A stretch of DNA of 64,000 nt. Source: Blasia pusilla (Eukaryota > Marchantiophyta > Marchantiopsida > Blasiales). The stretch spans positions 24,490,001 through 24,554,000 of the forward strand of contig CM114274.1 of the NCBI GenBank assembly GCA_050084515.1, in the 5' to 3' direction. How positions within the stretch are numbered: the first letter of the stretch is position 1; each line of letters starts with the position of its first letter. This document shows, one piece after another, positions 34,620 to 46,165 of the stretch. The notes below the pieces were generated by a model. It did no database searches and was not told the DNA's origin. It saw nothing but the letters and a program-made list of their open reading frames with translations. The translations under genes and the position numbers were made by a program.

Positions 34620-37600
34620 CCCAGACATGAGGATGTTCCAACCGAAAATCTTTCCGCGGGACCTTTGGGTCCAAACTTAAATGATTCGGCCTTTTATACC
34701 CAAATGATGGGATTGATGAAGGTGATGGCGGACCAAATGGTTGAACAGAGCAAGGTGATATCAGAATTCAAGTCAAATGGAGCCTCTAGTTCTGGCAAGA
34801 AGCTTTGTAAGACTAATTTGCCAACTCCATTCACAGGAATGGGGCGTTCTTGGAAAGTGAGCGAGTTTCTAATGGAACTCGAACTCTATTTCGAAGTGCA
34901 AAAGGCAGATGAACAAGACAAGGTGACTGTAGCGGTCACGTTTCTGAAGGATCACGCTCTCCATTGGTGGACGGCTCACCGCAAAGAACATCTAGGTCGG
35001 GGGAAAACGTTGAGTTGGGAAGATTTCAAGGAGTTGATTGGGAACTGATTCACTCTGGAATATCAGGAGTACCGCGATGGCATGGAGGTGGTGAGGTTGC
35101 GCCAGAGTGGATCACTTGGCGCTTATGTGCGAGAGTTTAGTGCGCTCATGAGTGCACTTTCCTCGGATGAACATACTAAAAAGGTGATCTTCCTAAGTGG
35201 GCTCAAACCGAGTGCCGAGAAGGCTCTCTTTCGTATGCCTCATATCCCAGAGACGTGCGCGGATCTCTTGAGACTAGCCGAGCGGATTGGGGACGATGAA
35301 GTCCAACACCCGAAACCCTTTGAGACAAAAAGTTTTTCTAAGTTACAGAAGAACAAAGGGACATCCAAGAGGGTTTGGAATGGGGGTGAGCGTGACCATG
35401 GAGGGTCTCTTGCCCCAGCGGCAAAACGAGTGGAACTCAACGCGAAGCCAAAGGGGCCGCCGTTTACGAAGTCAACGAATGCCTAAGTGATTTGCTACAA
35501 TTGTGGCGAACCCGGACATATGGCTAAGGAATGTGTTAGGCCCAAGGTTAGTAAACCGAGTATGATTGCGTTTGCCGCTAAGCATTTATCGGAGGGAGAT
35601 CTAGATACATCTCTACAAGTCACCAAGAGAACGCCCAATTTGGTTTACCTAAGATCCAAGATCGCTAATCGCGATGTGATGTTGCTCGTTGATACAGGTG
35701 CTTCGCACTCATTCTTAAGTCTGAGAATCGTAAAAACGTTGGGATTGCCAACCACCAAGGCGGATGAACCCATTAGGGTAGGATTCCGGGAGTCAAGTCC
35801 CACCAGACTTCAGATCTGGTTTTAGGGCTAGTTGTGAGATGCGGAGTATTTGAGTTGAAGGAGAATTTTCGATTTGCGAGATGGAAGGTATCGCGAGTCT
35901 TGGGAACACGTTCTTGGATGCGTATGAGGTGGAACTGAGGCGGAGACCTTTGAGGTTGAGCGTCTTGGTTAACGGCAAACGGACGGACGTCAGATTGGTT
36001 TGTGAGGTGCCTAGAAAGACGGAGTTGGTGAACGCCATCACGAGGACGAGTTTGGCCGAGTTAGAGGAAGGATTCCTTTGCTTGATGAGACGAGTAGAGG
36101 ATGATGCAAGTGCGAGATGCAGAGATCAAAACTCAGCTTCAAGGGGGATCCCTGAAACACTCAAAAGAGTTGTGAAAGAATTTGGAGATGTGTTGACTAA
36201 GGAGCTTCCGACTGAGTTACCACCACATAGGGCAATTGATCATAAGATTGAGGTGATACCAGGATCTCAACCACCTTCAAAGGCACCATATAGGTTGAAT
36301 CAATAGGAACTTGCTGAGTTGAAGAAACAGTTGGGTGAACTCCTAGAGAGGGGTTACATCCGAACAAGCAAGTCACCTTATGGGGCGCCCGTCCTCTTTG
36401 TAAAGAAGAAGGATGGGAAGTTGAGACTCTGTGTTGATTATCGGGCGCTGAATAAAGTGACGGTAAGGAATAACTATCCTCTACCGAGGATGGATGACCT
36501 CTTTGATCGATTGTTGGGTGCCAAGTATTTCAGCCGGATTGACCAGAAATCAGGATATTATCAGATTCGGATTGCCGAAGCGGATGTAGAGAAGAGTGCG
36601 TGTAGAACGAGATACGGTTCGTTCGAGTTTGTAGTAATGCCTTTCGGTCTTTGTAATGCGCCTCCAACGTTTACCACTTTGATGAACTCCATCTTTCACA
36701 AGGAGACGGATGAGTTTGTGATCATCTATATAGATGACATACTCATCTATTCAAAAACACTAGAGGAGCACGCTTGACATTTGAAGACGGTGTTTGAGAA
36801 ACTTAGGGCGAACAAGCTGTATGCGAATGTGGATAAGAGTGAGTTCGGTTTGACGAAGATCAAGTTCTTGGGGCATGTGGTTTGTGTGGATGGAGTGAGT
36901 CCAGACATGGAAAAGGTAAGCGCGATTTCCGAATGGGAACCGCCTTCCACGGTGAAGGGGATGAGAAGGTTCATCGAGTCGTCGATTTTACGGACATACG
37001 TGAAGAACTTTTCGGGCATAGTGAAACCTCTCACGGATTGGACCGCAAAGTTTGCCAATACTACATGGACCAAGGAAGTGGATAAAGCGTTCAATCGAGT
37101 CAAAGAGATCCTCTCGCAGGAACCGATTCAAAGCGCCGGAGTTTGAACAACGTTCGAGTGCGCCACGGATGCTAGTGATTTCGCGATTGCAGGAATGTTG
37201 GTGCAAAAAGGGAGACCTGTAGCATACGAAAGCAAGAAGCTTAGCGACATCGAAAGGAGATGGCCTACTCATGAGAAAGAGTTGTTTGCGGAGGTTAATT
37301 TCTTGAGGAAGTGGCGTCACTATCTGGGACTTCACAGGACTTGAGTATTCACCGATAACATATCGCTCAAGTATTTTGAGACCCAGGATCGTGTGATGCC
37401 AAAACAACTTTGGTGGCATGATACCTTGGCGTTGATGAATAAGGAGCTAATCCACAAGCCGAGGAAAGACAATGTCATTCCGGATGCGTTAAGTCGCAGG
37501 GATGAACACATGCCATCGACGACACAAGTGTTGAGAGCAATGTTCCCTAATGAAACAGACTTGGAAAGAAGGATTCGTGAAGGATACATGAAGGATGCAC

Positions 37601-39004
37601 AAGCGAGGGAGTACCTTGGGAAGTTAAAGCGGGGCGAGAAGGTGGCCAATATGAGTTTGAGACACGGCTTGCTAAGGTTTAAGCATAGCAGGATCTATGT
37701 AGGCCAAGGCAAGCTACGGACCAAAGTGTTTGTGGAATGTCATGATGGACCTTTGGCGGGACACAAAGGGGAGAAATCCACTCTTGTTGTTTTGTCTAAG
37801 AGGTTCTTCTGGCCCAACATGAAGGAAGATGTTGCTCAATATGTGAAAACATGCGTGACCTGCCAGGCAAACCGCGTGTCTTATGCGAAGAAACAAGGCT
37901 TGCAATCCCGGAGGGACCCTTGCAAAGCATTAGCATGGATTTCATTACGAGTCTTCCAAAATCTGAGGGATACAACACTATACTTGTGATAGTTGATCGG
38001 TTTAGCAAGTTGGGGAGGTTTGTGCCGACGAGAGAGTGCTGACGGCCCACGACTTCTCGACTATTCTGGATGGTTGGTGGCAAACGCACGGATTGCCTAG
38101 GAGCATTGTGTCCGATCGGGATCCAAAGTTTACGGTGCCTTTTGGAAACATCTATTCAGGAGGTTCCAGACCAAACTCAGCTTTAGTACGGCCTTCCATC
38201 CTCAAACAGATGGGCAAACGGAAAAAAGTAAACTCGGTCGTAAACCAATACTTACGGAATTACGTGAGTGCAGACCAAAGAGATTGGGCCAAGTGGTTAA
38301 GTATGGCTGAGTATTGTTACAACTCGACTAAGCATTCTGCAATTGGAGAATCTCCGTTTCTTCTGGCGTATCAAAGAGAACCAGAAGGGCCTCTTGACTT
38401 AGCTCTTTCAAAGGGCAATACATCGACACACACTCGTCAAGCAACGGCGGAATGTTTGTTAGTGGAAATGCAGGAACGACAAGAGCGAGCGAGAGAAAGT
38501 CTCGCCAAGGCTCAACTAAGGTACGTAAAGCATGCTAACAAAAGTCGACGCCAAGTGAGTTTCCAAGTTGGGGAACAAGTTTGGTTGAGTGTTAAGAATC
38601 TCACTCTTCCGAAGGAATTGTCCGCAAAATTGTCAGCCAAGTATGTTGGACCGTATGTGATCAAGGCAAAGCCGTTTGAGGATGTATACATGTTGGAGCT
38701 GCCAAACGAGTTCAAGATTCACCCAACTTTCCATGTGTCATTATTGAAGAAGTATCTTCAAGACAATGTGCGTCTGGAGCGAAGGAGGATGTTGAGACCA
38801 CAACCGGTCATCAGAAATGAGGAACCAGAGTTCAAGGTTGAGAAAATTCTGCGTTCCAGACGTAGGGCCACCAAGTACGAGTACTTGGTCAAGTGGAACG
38901 GCTATCATGTGAAAGAGGCGACTTGGATTGCGGAGGCGGATCTAGAACATGCGCAAGAAGCATTGCGTGACTTCAGATGGATGCAAGAAAGGCACGTGCG
39001 TTAG
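34620..39004 (+). pseudogene. Gag-pol-chromodomain of chromovirus B, 5' truncated with several stops
   Basis: The frame is open from the LTR junction (PRHEDVPTENLSAGPLG) through gag and is less damaged than A. An intact CCHC knuckle (CYNCGEPGHMAKEC) is at about 35493. Protease has LLVDTGASHSFLSL (about 35690). Reverse transcriptase (about 36310-36860) has [20 protein letters not shown] and [10 protein letters not shown]. RNase H is at about 37150-37480. Integrase has the HHCC finger (CVTCQANR) and Asp motifs. A chromodomain ends the frame at 39004 (ATKYEYLVKWNGYHVKEATW). Breaks include TGA at 35046, TAA at 35484, TAG at 36304, TGA at 36775 and frameshifts near 37130, 37900 and 38040. Several TGA stops sit where A has CGA. 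Confidence 0.85.
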
Positions 39005-39696
39005 TACATGGTGAAGCAATGGACATAACTTGTGACCGGAAAGCTTGGGCCGATAACCCGTTGTAACTAGAAAGGTTTAGTTGTTGCAATAAAGAAGAAA
39101 TGGATTTAGAGATTCGATGCTTGTATTATAATTTTGAGTTTGGTTGTGCAAGGCAATGAGTAGTTTTCATATGCTTAGGATGTAAGTCAAGGAGACCAAA
39201 CAATGAGTATTTGAGGTGAGAGCTTGTATTCAGATAAGGCATCTAGATCAGGACCAAGTGTTGAAGTACTAGCATTTGGGCTCGCCCTAACGTCGGCGGG
39301 GCAGATGAGTCTGTCTTGGGGTTTGTGGTGATCTCATTCATGTTTCATGACTAAACTTAGTGACGCGCCTAGGTGGAGTACAGGTGACCCAAAAGTAGTA
39401 CGAGTTGGCTAGGTAGACAGGCGGTTGTTTACAAATAGTGAGTGAAGTGTTAGGTTGCAGACTTAGGAAGCTTTCTTTGATAGTTAGATTAGTTCAGCGG
39501 AACTACTCTAGGCTCATCGAAAAGAAGAAGCCAATAAGTCTAAGTGCTGCAAGCGACAACCTAAGACTTAAGCCAAAAAGAGGAATTGCGGGTTAGCTAC
39601 CAGAAGGCGATTCTGTGTTAAGGGATCGGCTTCCCAGAACTTAACATCAATAAGGTTTGCGTTGATGAGGACATCAACCTTCTAAGGAGGGGTGAG

Positions 39697-40724
39697 TGTC
39701 GCGACCCTCATAACCAAACAACAAAAAATACACGCCAAGCGAAACATCAGAACTCAAAGGAACTCACGCCGCGAGGTTTGCGCTTTGGAGAGGCGTTTGG
39801 AAGAGTCTCTTGGAAAAGTCTAAGAGACGAAACGCGGAACAGAGTTGTGCGTTTCATGCGTTAGTGGTCGCGACCAGGAAACCTAGACCAAACGCGAGCC
39901 GAGACTTGAGATGAGTTGAGTCTTGGGAGGTTAGTTGCCAAAGAGGTGAGAACCAGTTTGGAACACGACTAGCGTTTGGGAGAATCTGACTGTGTTTAGG
40001 ACCATAACGTTGAGTTCCAAGATGCGTTTGGGATAAGTAAGGGCGCGTTGGAAAGCTGATCTCAAGACGCTTCCAACACATTAAAGATCTCAGCAAACGC
40101 ATAAGTACAGGCTGAGATATTGGCCAAAAACGATTGAGAGAGCAATCGGGTTGAGCGCCAATTGGAGAGGCCCGGGTGTCTTTCCCTAAATGTAGGGGGC
40201 CCCCGGAGATCCCCAGAAGCACTAGTAAGGGGAGTACCTTCTCTGAGATGTCTCGGGAAACGAAACCCCACTTTGGGCGCCAAACGGCGTTTTAGAGGCA
40301 CGGGATGGAACGGGAGTTTGGTGCGGAAACCCGAAACCCAAACCTGATCCAAGAGAGTGGACTTTGTACGCCACACTTGAATTCCAACCCGAATTCACTT
40401 CGTGCGAGTCTTGGTGAGGAACTCATTGGATGTTCATCGGACAGTTGGAACCGCTAGGCGCGAAACGCCGTTTCAGGTTCCTGAACCGACTAGAAAGTCT
40501 GTCCCAAGTCTTTCGAGACTTGCCCGTGTTGGAAAACGTGAAACTAGGAAGGTTGAGCTTGAAGAGAGTCCGAGATGAGAACTCGGAAAGTAATCCCGCT
40601 GACTGATCCAAGATTCGACTAACCGAAGTGCGTGTTTGGATGCAGATCAGCGTTGAGAGCGTGACCTACTGAACGCACGCTTCCGCAACAAACAAGATTA
40701 ACGTTCAAGGAGAGTAGGCGCACA
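39697..40724 (+). repeat. 3' LTR of retrotransposon B (diverged subfamily)
   Basis: It is 1028 bp, starts TGTCGCGACCCTCATAACC and ends GTAGGCGCACA. It is clearly homologous to LTR-A along its length but much more diverged, with an inserted AACAAAAAATACA block near its start. It therefore belongs to a different insertion. Confidence 0.85.
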
Positions 40725-41096
40725 AAAATTCTTGTCCAGCTTGGTAAGGTACTTGGAATAAATTCTTGGCTCCTCTTGATCACTGTGTTGGCGCTCCATA
40801 GATAAGAATGAGCCAAGGTGCTTGAATTGGAAAGCATTTGCTATGAGTTCTGGAGAGATACATAACGCATACTCTGACATTGTATGCCCGTAGATTTGTC
40901 GAAGCATCCCTTGTGAAGTGTCGGGGTTGAACGTGCTCAAGAAGTTTATGACCATATCCTTATCACAGACGGTCCAATCCACCTCCCACACTCTAGCGAC
41001 TCCCATGGTAACAGCCATGTCCTTATCTACATCTTCCTCCAACCTAGCAAAGTCTGTCCGATAAACGACATCTTTTAATGGGAACCCTGCTTCCAT
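40725..41096 (-). pseudogene. Minus-strand ORF cut by LTR-B, possible N-terminal part of the MULE accessory gene
   Basis: The frame starts with ATG at 41096 and runs about 124 residues to the LTR boundary at 40724. The last eight residues before the stop are LTR-derived. It contains VINFLSTFNPDTSQGMLRQI, GHTMSEYALCISPELIANAF and FQFKHLGSFLSMERQHSDQ. This is globular-looking but the family is not recognised. Together with 26545-27300 it brackets the retrotransposon composite on the same strand. Confidence 0.45.
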
Positions 41097-41377
41097 AGCT
41101 TGACTTAGATGTCATCCCTGCAAGAAATTAATTTGCGTGTTAGTATGGTAAATGCACCAAACCCAACTAAGCACATCAGTGACAACTCTTATAGGACTTT
41201 CTATCAATGGGAGGGTATAGCCCTTGGTGAATACAAACATAGAATGTGAAGTACTTCCAATGGAGTTCTGTGAGAGCGAATAAATCATCCAGATGTGATG
41301 ACAGCTAACCCAGGTTGAGGATAACGTGGGTTAGCTGGGGTTGGAAGTGGTAGAGAAAAGTATATATAAGTAGCCCT

Positions 41378-42365
41378 TTGGAATGTAGTGCTATAGAGAT
41401 GATCGGTAATGGAACAGAAGTATCATATTCTACTGCCGCTGGAATTAAGCATGAAGTTTCATCTGACACTAGTAGAGGAGTATGCACCTGTGGGAAGTCC
41501 GATCCTTTATGTAGATCCGTGGATTCGTCTACCAAAAAGATAGCTATCAGCATGAAGAATGAGATACAAGAACAAATGCCATTTGCATAGACATAGCAAA
41601 GGAAGTTTCATCCAAAGACAATACTGAATCTATTCCACAGTTTACCATCTCAGATACCACAGATCAGAAGTGCAGATGAAAAACCAAAATCTTCCCCAGT
41701 CAAATTACCCAAGGACTCTGTACCTGAGGCTTTACCGGAGAGAAGTTCAGGTCCTATGGTCGATAGTCCAACTTCAATTGCTGAGGAATCAGCTATTAGT
41801 GATGTTTTGGAAGCCTTAAATCTTTGAGTGAATCTCTGGAGGGGAAAAAAGATACAAGTCCCACACAAGAGGATATGTCGCATCGGAATCCCCATCGACA
41901 TGGTGAGCGATCATCCCGATTCATAAGGAGACATTGTCCACCCGCCTTGATTAGAAAGCGTAACAAAGGAAAGAAATCTTGGATTTCTTAGAAAGTATAA
42001 AATACAAAGAATCTTGTCAAAGCCCTCATACCTCATTTCAGAATTGAAAATTGTTTCACGATACACAATTTTTGATCTATTGATCGATAAATCCGCAAGT
42101 ATCTCCATACACATAATGTCGATCTGAGAATAAGTTCTTGCTTTCTAAGAAGTGGTTGAAAGGTTTTATGAAAAATCATTACAAGAGCTTGGACCATGCC
42201 AAAAATCTATCTGTGTATTTACATAAACCACTGATAATGAAATTAAGTGTAAATTCAGATTTTTGCACCCAAACACAGAAGATATACAATTTGATGGTCA
42301 GAACTTCTGGTGATTGTGAGCAATCCAAGAAAACATTACATCTCTTGGAGGCTCAGGACAAGTGA
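41378..42365 (+). pseudogene. Possible captured host exon fragments inside the MULE
   Basis: Several plus-strand stretches have coding-like composition: 41378-41590 (SVDSSTKKIAISMKNEIQEQ), about 41655-41990 in two frames (PKDSVPEALPERSSGPMVDS, then TSPTQEDMSHRNPHRHGERS), and 42138-42365 (LSKKWLKGFMKNHYKSLDHA). They read as parts of one or more cellular proteins with missing splice partners, as expected of Pack-MULE acquisition. I cannot name the donor gene. Confidence 0.3.
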
Positions 42366-42369
42366 CATT

Positions 42370-43135
42370 GGCTATACAAGCAAAGGTAGTGACGTTATCC
42401 AAATGAAGCCTTTGTAGAGGTCAATGTAGCATTGAAGTAGCAGAACTCCAGCCGTGAAGCGTATCTCCTTATTTACAGCAGTCTTTACAGGTCCCCCTTT
42501 CTTCTTCTTCCCCTTCTTTTTGGCTGATGATGATAACAATAGAGAACAACAGAATGCCTTCCGTGTGAGCCTATGGAGGCAACGAAAAGGGTCATGACGT
42601 GATTCTGAATGCATTCTAACCAAATGTTTAGAGGTATATTTAAGATGTTCCAGGAAGCGTGACGCTCCAGAGTCCACACCAAAGTTAACGAGAATGGATT
42701 TTAAGAAATCTCAACCCTGCAGAAAATTTCTTCATTCCTTGGTCTTATTCATATAAATCATATGTAGTGAGTGATGCAAGTACAACACAAACAAGATGCC
42801 CTGCCTTCTCTCAATTGCCTATCCTTCCCATCCTCACCCTTCCGCTTGAGAGATAGTAGTGAGCGGAAAAGACCTGTTAATGCAGCATTCTCCACGGTAG
42901 AAGAGTACATCCGCGTGGCGTTAGGAACCAGCAAGGAAAGTAACGGTGAAAGCGCAGCCTCAACCGCTTTTGAGTCATCTATCCGGAATATTTGGAGACG
43001 TTGTTCCGGCGAATCAATCTCCAAAATATAAGCCAAGAGCCACATAACCACCCGCAAGAGATCTCATTGACCGCCACGAAATTGAAGAGTTGACGTCCCC
43101 GTAGGCCTCGCATCTAGGATAATGTCACCATGAAC
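42370..43135. other. MULE interior, two opposing weak ORFs, nothing assigned
   Basis: At 42758-43057 both strands are open over about 90 codons (minus: LAYILEIDSPEQRLQIFRID; plus: FSTVEEYIRVALGTSKESNG). I cannot decide which, if either, is real. Confidence 0.3.
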
Positions 43136-43189
43136 GGCTGTATCAATTAACCGCCGGCTGCATGAAAACTCCCGAACTCCAAGAAGTCT

Positions 43190-43590
43190 ACCATCTTGAA
43201 ATTAGCGGCCGGCTGCGGCTAATTACTACCATCTAGAAAATAGCCGCCGGCAGCGGCTCATACCTCCATCTTGAAATTAGCCGCCGGCTGCGGCTAATTT
43301 CTGCCATCTTGAAATTAGCCGCCGGCAGCGGCTCATACCTCCATCTTGGAATTAGCCGCCGCCTGGGGCTAATTTCTAGCATCTTGAAATTAGCCGTCGG
43401 CTGAGGCTTATTTCTACCATCTTCAAGTTAGCCGCTGGCTGCGGCTGATTTCTACCATCTTGAAATTAGCCGCCGGCTGCGGCTAATTTGAAGATGGTAG
43501 AATTTACTAACAAGGCATCTATTTCTTCTATCTTGAAATTAGCCGCCGGCTGCGGCTAATTTCTACCATCTTGAAATTACTAACAAGGCA
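43190..43590. repeat. Array of 37-38-bp hairpin units built on AGCCGC
   Basis: The landmark CCATCTTGAAATT recurs at about 43191, 43229, 43266, 43304 and 43341 and on to about 43570. Many units contain 11-bp inverted arms, AAATTAGCCGC and GCGGCTAATTT, around a 5-base loop, so each unit can form its own small hairpin. Confidence 0.8.
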
Positions 43591-43599
43591 TCTATCCGC

Positions 43600-44110
43600 C
43601 TGAAGAAGAAACCCGCAACACCAAGGTAAATCTGCCACAGCATATTGCTTCAAATTGACCTAAAATCAAATAATTGAAACCCCAAGCCCGGCATTTCCTT
43701 CAAATGGCATAAATTTGACCTCAAACCTGCCGCGGGCTGCACTTGAGACCCTAGTGTCCGAAATCCACACATTAGCCGCCAAAGCTCCACAATCACAATC
43801 CGCCCAAGAGGATAGCCGTCCCTCTGCATTCGCAATCTGACGAAAAGCTCGTCCCCAATCCACTGATGGCGCTTCCGCTCTTGCAACAATCGCAAGAGGC
43901 CCAAGAGCACATTCGACCTTCATCACCCTCAAATCTGAAATGTGAAATCTGAAAATTGACCTAATATTTGAAATCTCAAATCTGAATCTGAAAATTGGCC
44001 TCACGTCTTGGCCCTGCCTGCCCGTCCCCCACTCGCGCGCATGCATTCCAGGTTTCTATTCAATATCCAAGGTCGATTTACATACCTAGATGCCAGCCCG
44101 TCCCCTAGAA
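43600..44110. other. MULE interior between arrays, no gene seen
   Basis: Short open frames on the minus strand are the only candidates and have no recognisable features. A small cluster of ATTTGAAATCTGAAAATTG-type repeats is at about 43930-44000. Confidence 0.3.
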
Positions 44111-44113
44111 CGC

Positions 44114-44222
44114 ACTGTAGCCGCAGGCCGGCTTGACTGCCTTCTCCACACCGTAGCCGCAGGCCGGCTTGACTCCCTTCTGCGCACCGTAGCCACAGGC
44201 CAGCCTAACTCCCTTAGCCGCA
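44114..44222. repeat. Three tandem 36-bp units with GTAGCCGCAGGCCGGCTTGAC
   Basis: Unit starts fall at 44117, 44153 and 44189, exactly 36 bp apart. The third copy is diverged. The period equals that of the array at 45.5-46.2 kb. Confidence 0.75.
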
Positions 44223-44249
44223 CTTCTGTACCAAAGGCTAAATTTTGAG

Positions 44250-45510
44250 AGGAAGGGGAGGAAGGTATCTGAAAATTGAGGAAAGGAGAGGAACAAAAAG
44301 GGAAAAGAGGGTGGAAAAACTAGGGTGGGGAGGGAGGAGAAAATTGAGGAAGGAGAGGGAAAGAAATGAAGGAAAGGGGGGGGGATGGAGAAAACATGAA
44401 GGGAGGAATGGAGAAAACATGAAGGGGTTAAGAATAGTGAAGGAATGGAGGAGACGAAAAAAGTTGAAGAAGAGGGAGGAAAAACTAGGAATGGAGGAGA
44501 AATGATTAGAGGAGAGGAAAAAAAATGAAGAAGAGGGAGGAAAACATGAAGGGAGGAGAGGAAAAAATTTGAAGGGGTTTAGATTGGTGAAGGAATGGAG
44601 GAGAGGAAAAAAAATTGAATAAAAGAGGGTGGAAAAACTAGGGTGGGGAGGGAGCAGAAAATTGAGGAAAAATAAAGGGGTTTAGATTGGTGAAGGAATG
44701 GAGGAGAGGAAAAAAGTTGAAGAAGAGGGAGGAAAAACAAGGAATGGAGGAGAAATGATTAGAGGAGAGGAAAAAAAATGAAGAAGAGGGAGAAAAAATA
44801 AGGAAGGGGAGGGAAAAATAAAGGAGGGAATGGAGAAAACATGAAGGGAGGAGAGGAAAAAATTTGAAGGGGTTAAGAATAGTGAAGGAATGGAGGAGAG
44901 GAAAAAAGTTGAAGAAGAGGGAGGAAAAACTAGGAATGGAGGAGGAATGATTAGAGGAGAGGAAAAAAAATGAAGAAGAGGGAGGAAAAATAAGGAAGGG
45001 GAGGGAAAAATAAAGGAGGGAATGGAGAAAACATGAAGGGAGGAGAGGAAAAAATTTGAAGGGGTTAAGAATAGTGAAGGAATGGAAGAGAGGAAAAAAG
45101 TTGAAGAAGAGGGAGGAAAAACTAGGAATGGAGGAGAAATGAAGGGAGGAGAGGAAAAAAAATGAAGAAGAGGGAGGAAAAATAAGGAAGGGGAGGGAAA
45201 AATAAAGGAGGGAATGGAGAAAACATGAAGGGAGGAGAGGAAAAAAATTGATGAAGAGGGAGGAAAAACTAGGAAGGGGAGGGCAAAATAAAGGAGGGAA
45301 TGGAGAAAACACGAAGGGAGGAGAGGAAAAAATTTGAAGGGGTTAAGAATAGTGAAGGAATGGAGGAGAGGAAAAAAGTTGAAGAAGAGGGAGGAAAAAC
45401 TAGGAATGGAGGAGAAATGAAGAGAGGAGAGGAAAAAAAATGAAGAAGAGGGAGGAAAAATAAGGAAGGGGAGGGAAAAATTAAGCAGGGTGTAGAAGAA
45501 AATAAAATGG
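44250..45510. repeat. Purine-only-like tandem array, unit 192 bp
   Basis: The plus strand is almost entirely A and G for about 1.25 kb. GTGAAGGAATGGA occurs at 44438, 44588, 44690, 44882, 45074 and 45352, with two consecutive intervals of exactly 192. Sub-blocks are GAAGAAGAGGGAGGAAAAA and GGGAGGAGAGGAAAAAA. Long Phe/Ser/Pro frames on the other strand are produced by this composition and are not genes. Confidence 0.85.
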
Positions 45511-45520
45511 AAGGAGAGGG

Positions 45521-46165
45521 AGGGTATGATTAGCCGCCGTCCTAAGGCCGGCCTAACTCCCTTAGCCGCCGTCCAGAGAATAGCCGCCAGATTGTGGATA
45601 GCAGCCGTCCTGAATATAGCCGCCGGCCTGTGATTAGCCGCCGTCCAGAGAATAGCCGCCCGCCTGTGATTAGCCGCCGTCCAGGAAATAGCCGCCGGCG
45701 TGTGATTAGCCGCCGTCCAGAGAATAGCCGCCGGCGTGTGATTAGCCGCCGTCCAGAAAATAGCCGCCGGCCTGTGAATAGCAACCACCTAGAAAATAGC
45801 CGCGGGCCTGTGAATAGCCGCCGTCCCGACAATAGCCGCCGGGCCTGTCAAAATACCGCCGTCTAGAACATAGCCACCGGACTGTGATTAGCCGCCGTCC
45901 TCAAAATAGCCGCCGGCTTGTGATTAGCCGCCGTCCATAGAATAGCCGCCGAACTGTGATTAGCAGCCGTCCAGAGAATAGCCAGCCGCCTAGAAAATAG
46001 CCGCCGGGCCTATGAATAGCCGCCGTCCCGAGAATAGCCGTCGGGCCTGTGAATAGGAGCCGTCTTGACAATAGCCTCCGAGCCTGTCAATAGCAGCCGT
46101 CCCGAGAATAGCCGCCGGGCCTGTGAATAGCAGCCGTCTAGAGAATAGCCGCCGAGCTTGACCGG
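45521..46165. repeat. 36-bp tandem array with 23 AGCCGCC motifs
   Basis: Units alternate ATTAGCCGCCGTCCAGAG and AATAGCCGCCGGCCTGTG, with a combined period of about 36 bp. I counted 23 exact AGCCGCC in this stretch, plus variants such as AGCCGTC. AGCCGCC is the core of the GCC box bound by AP2/ERF factors. It lies just beyond the 3' end of the transposase gene. Confidence 0.85.

Larger units (their letters stand above)
27301..40724 (+). mobile_element. Composite of two Ty3/gypsy chromovirus LTR retrotransposons nested in the MULE
   Basis: The order is LTR-A (27301-28303), internal A, LTR-A' (33622-34617), internal B, LTR-B (39697-40724), all on the plus strand. LTRs begin TGTCGCGACC and end CGCGACA or CGCACA. 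Both internal regions encode gag, aspartic protease, reverse transcriptase, RNase H, integrase and a C-terminal chromodomain, so both are chromoviruses. Internal B has no 5' LTR or primer site of its own: LTR-A' abuts the middle of its gag. No target duplication is seen at 27300/40725 or around A. Confidence 0.85.

Noticed and set aside
44638-45788. Long minus-strand ORFs rich in Phe, Ser and Pro (up to 368 codons)
   Set aside because: They are the complement of the purine-rich 192-bp array. The absence of stops follows from base composition, and the peptide repeats simply mirror the DNA repeats.
45542-45866. Arg/Leu-rich ORFs on both strands
   Set aside because: The 36-bp unit is divisible by three, so every frame without a stop in one unit stays open. 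There are no protein features.
45521-46165. 36-bp repeats resembling a CRISPR array
   Set aside because: Repeats are contiguous and diverged with no unique spacers, in a plant nuclear context and inside a transposon.
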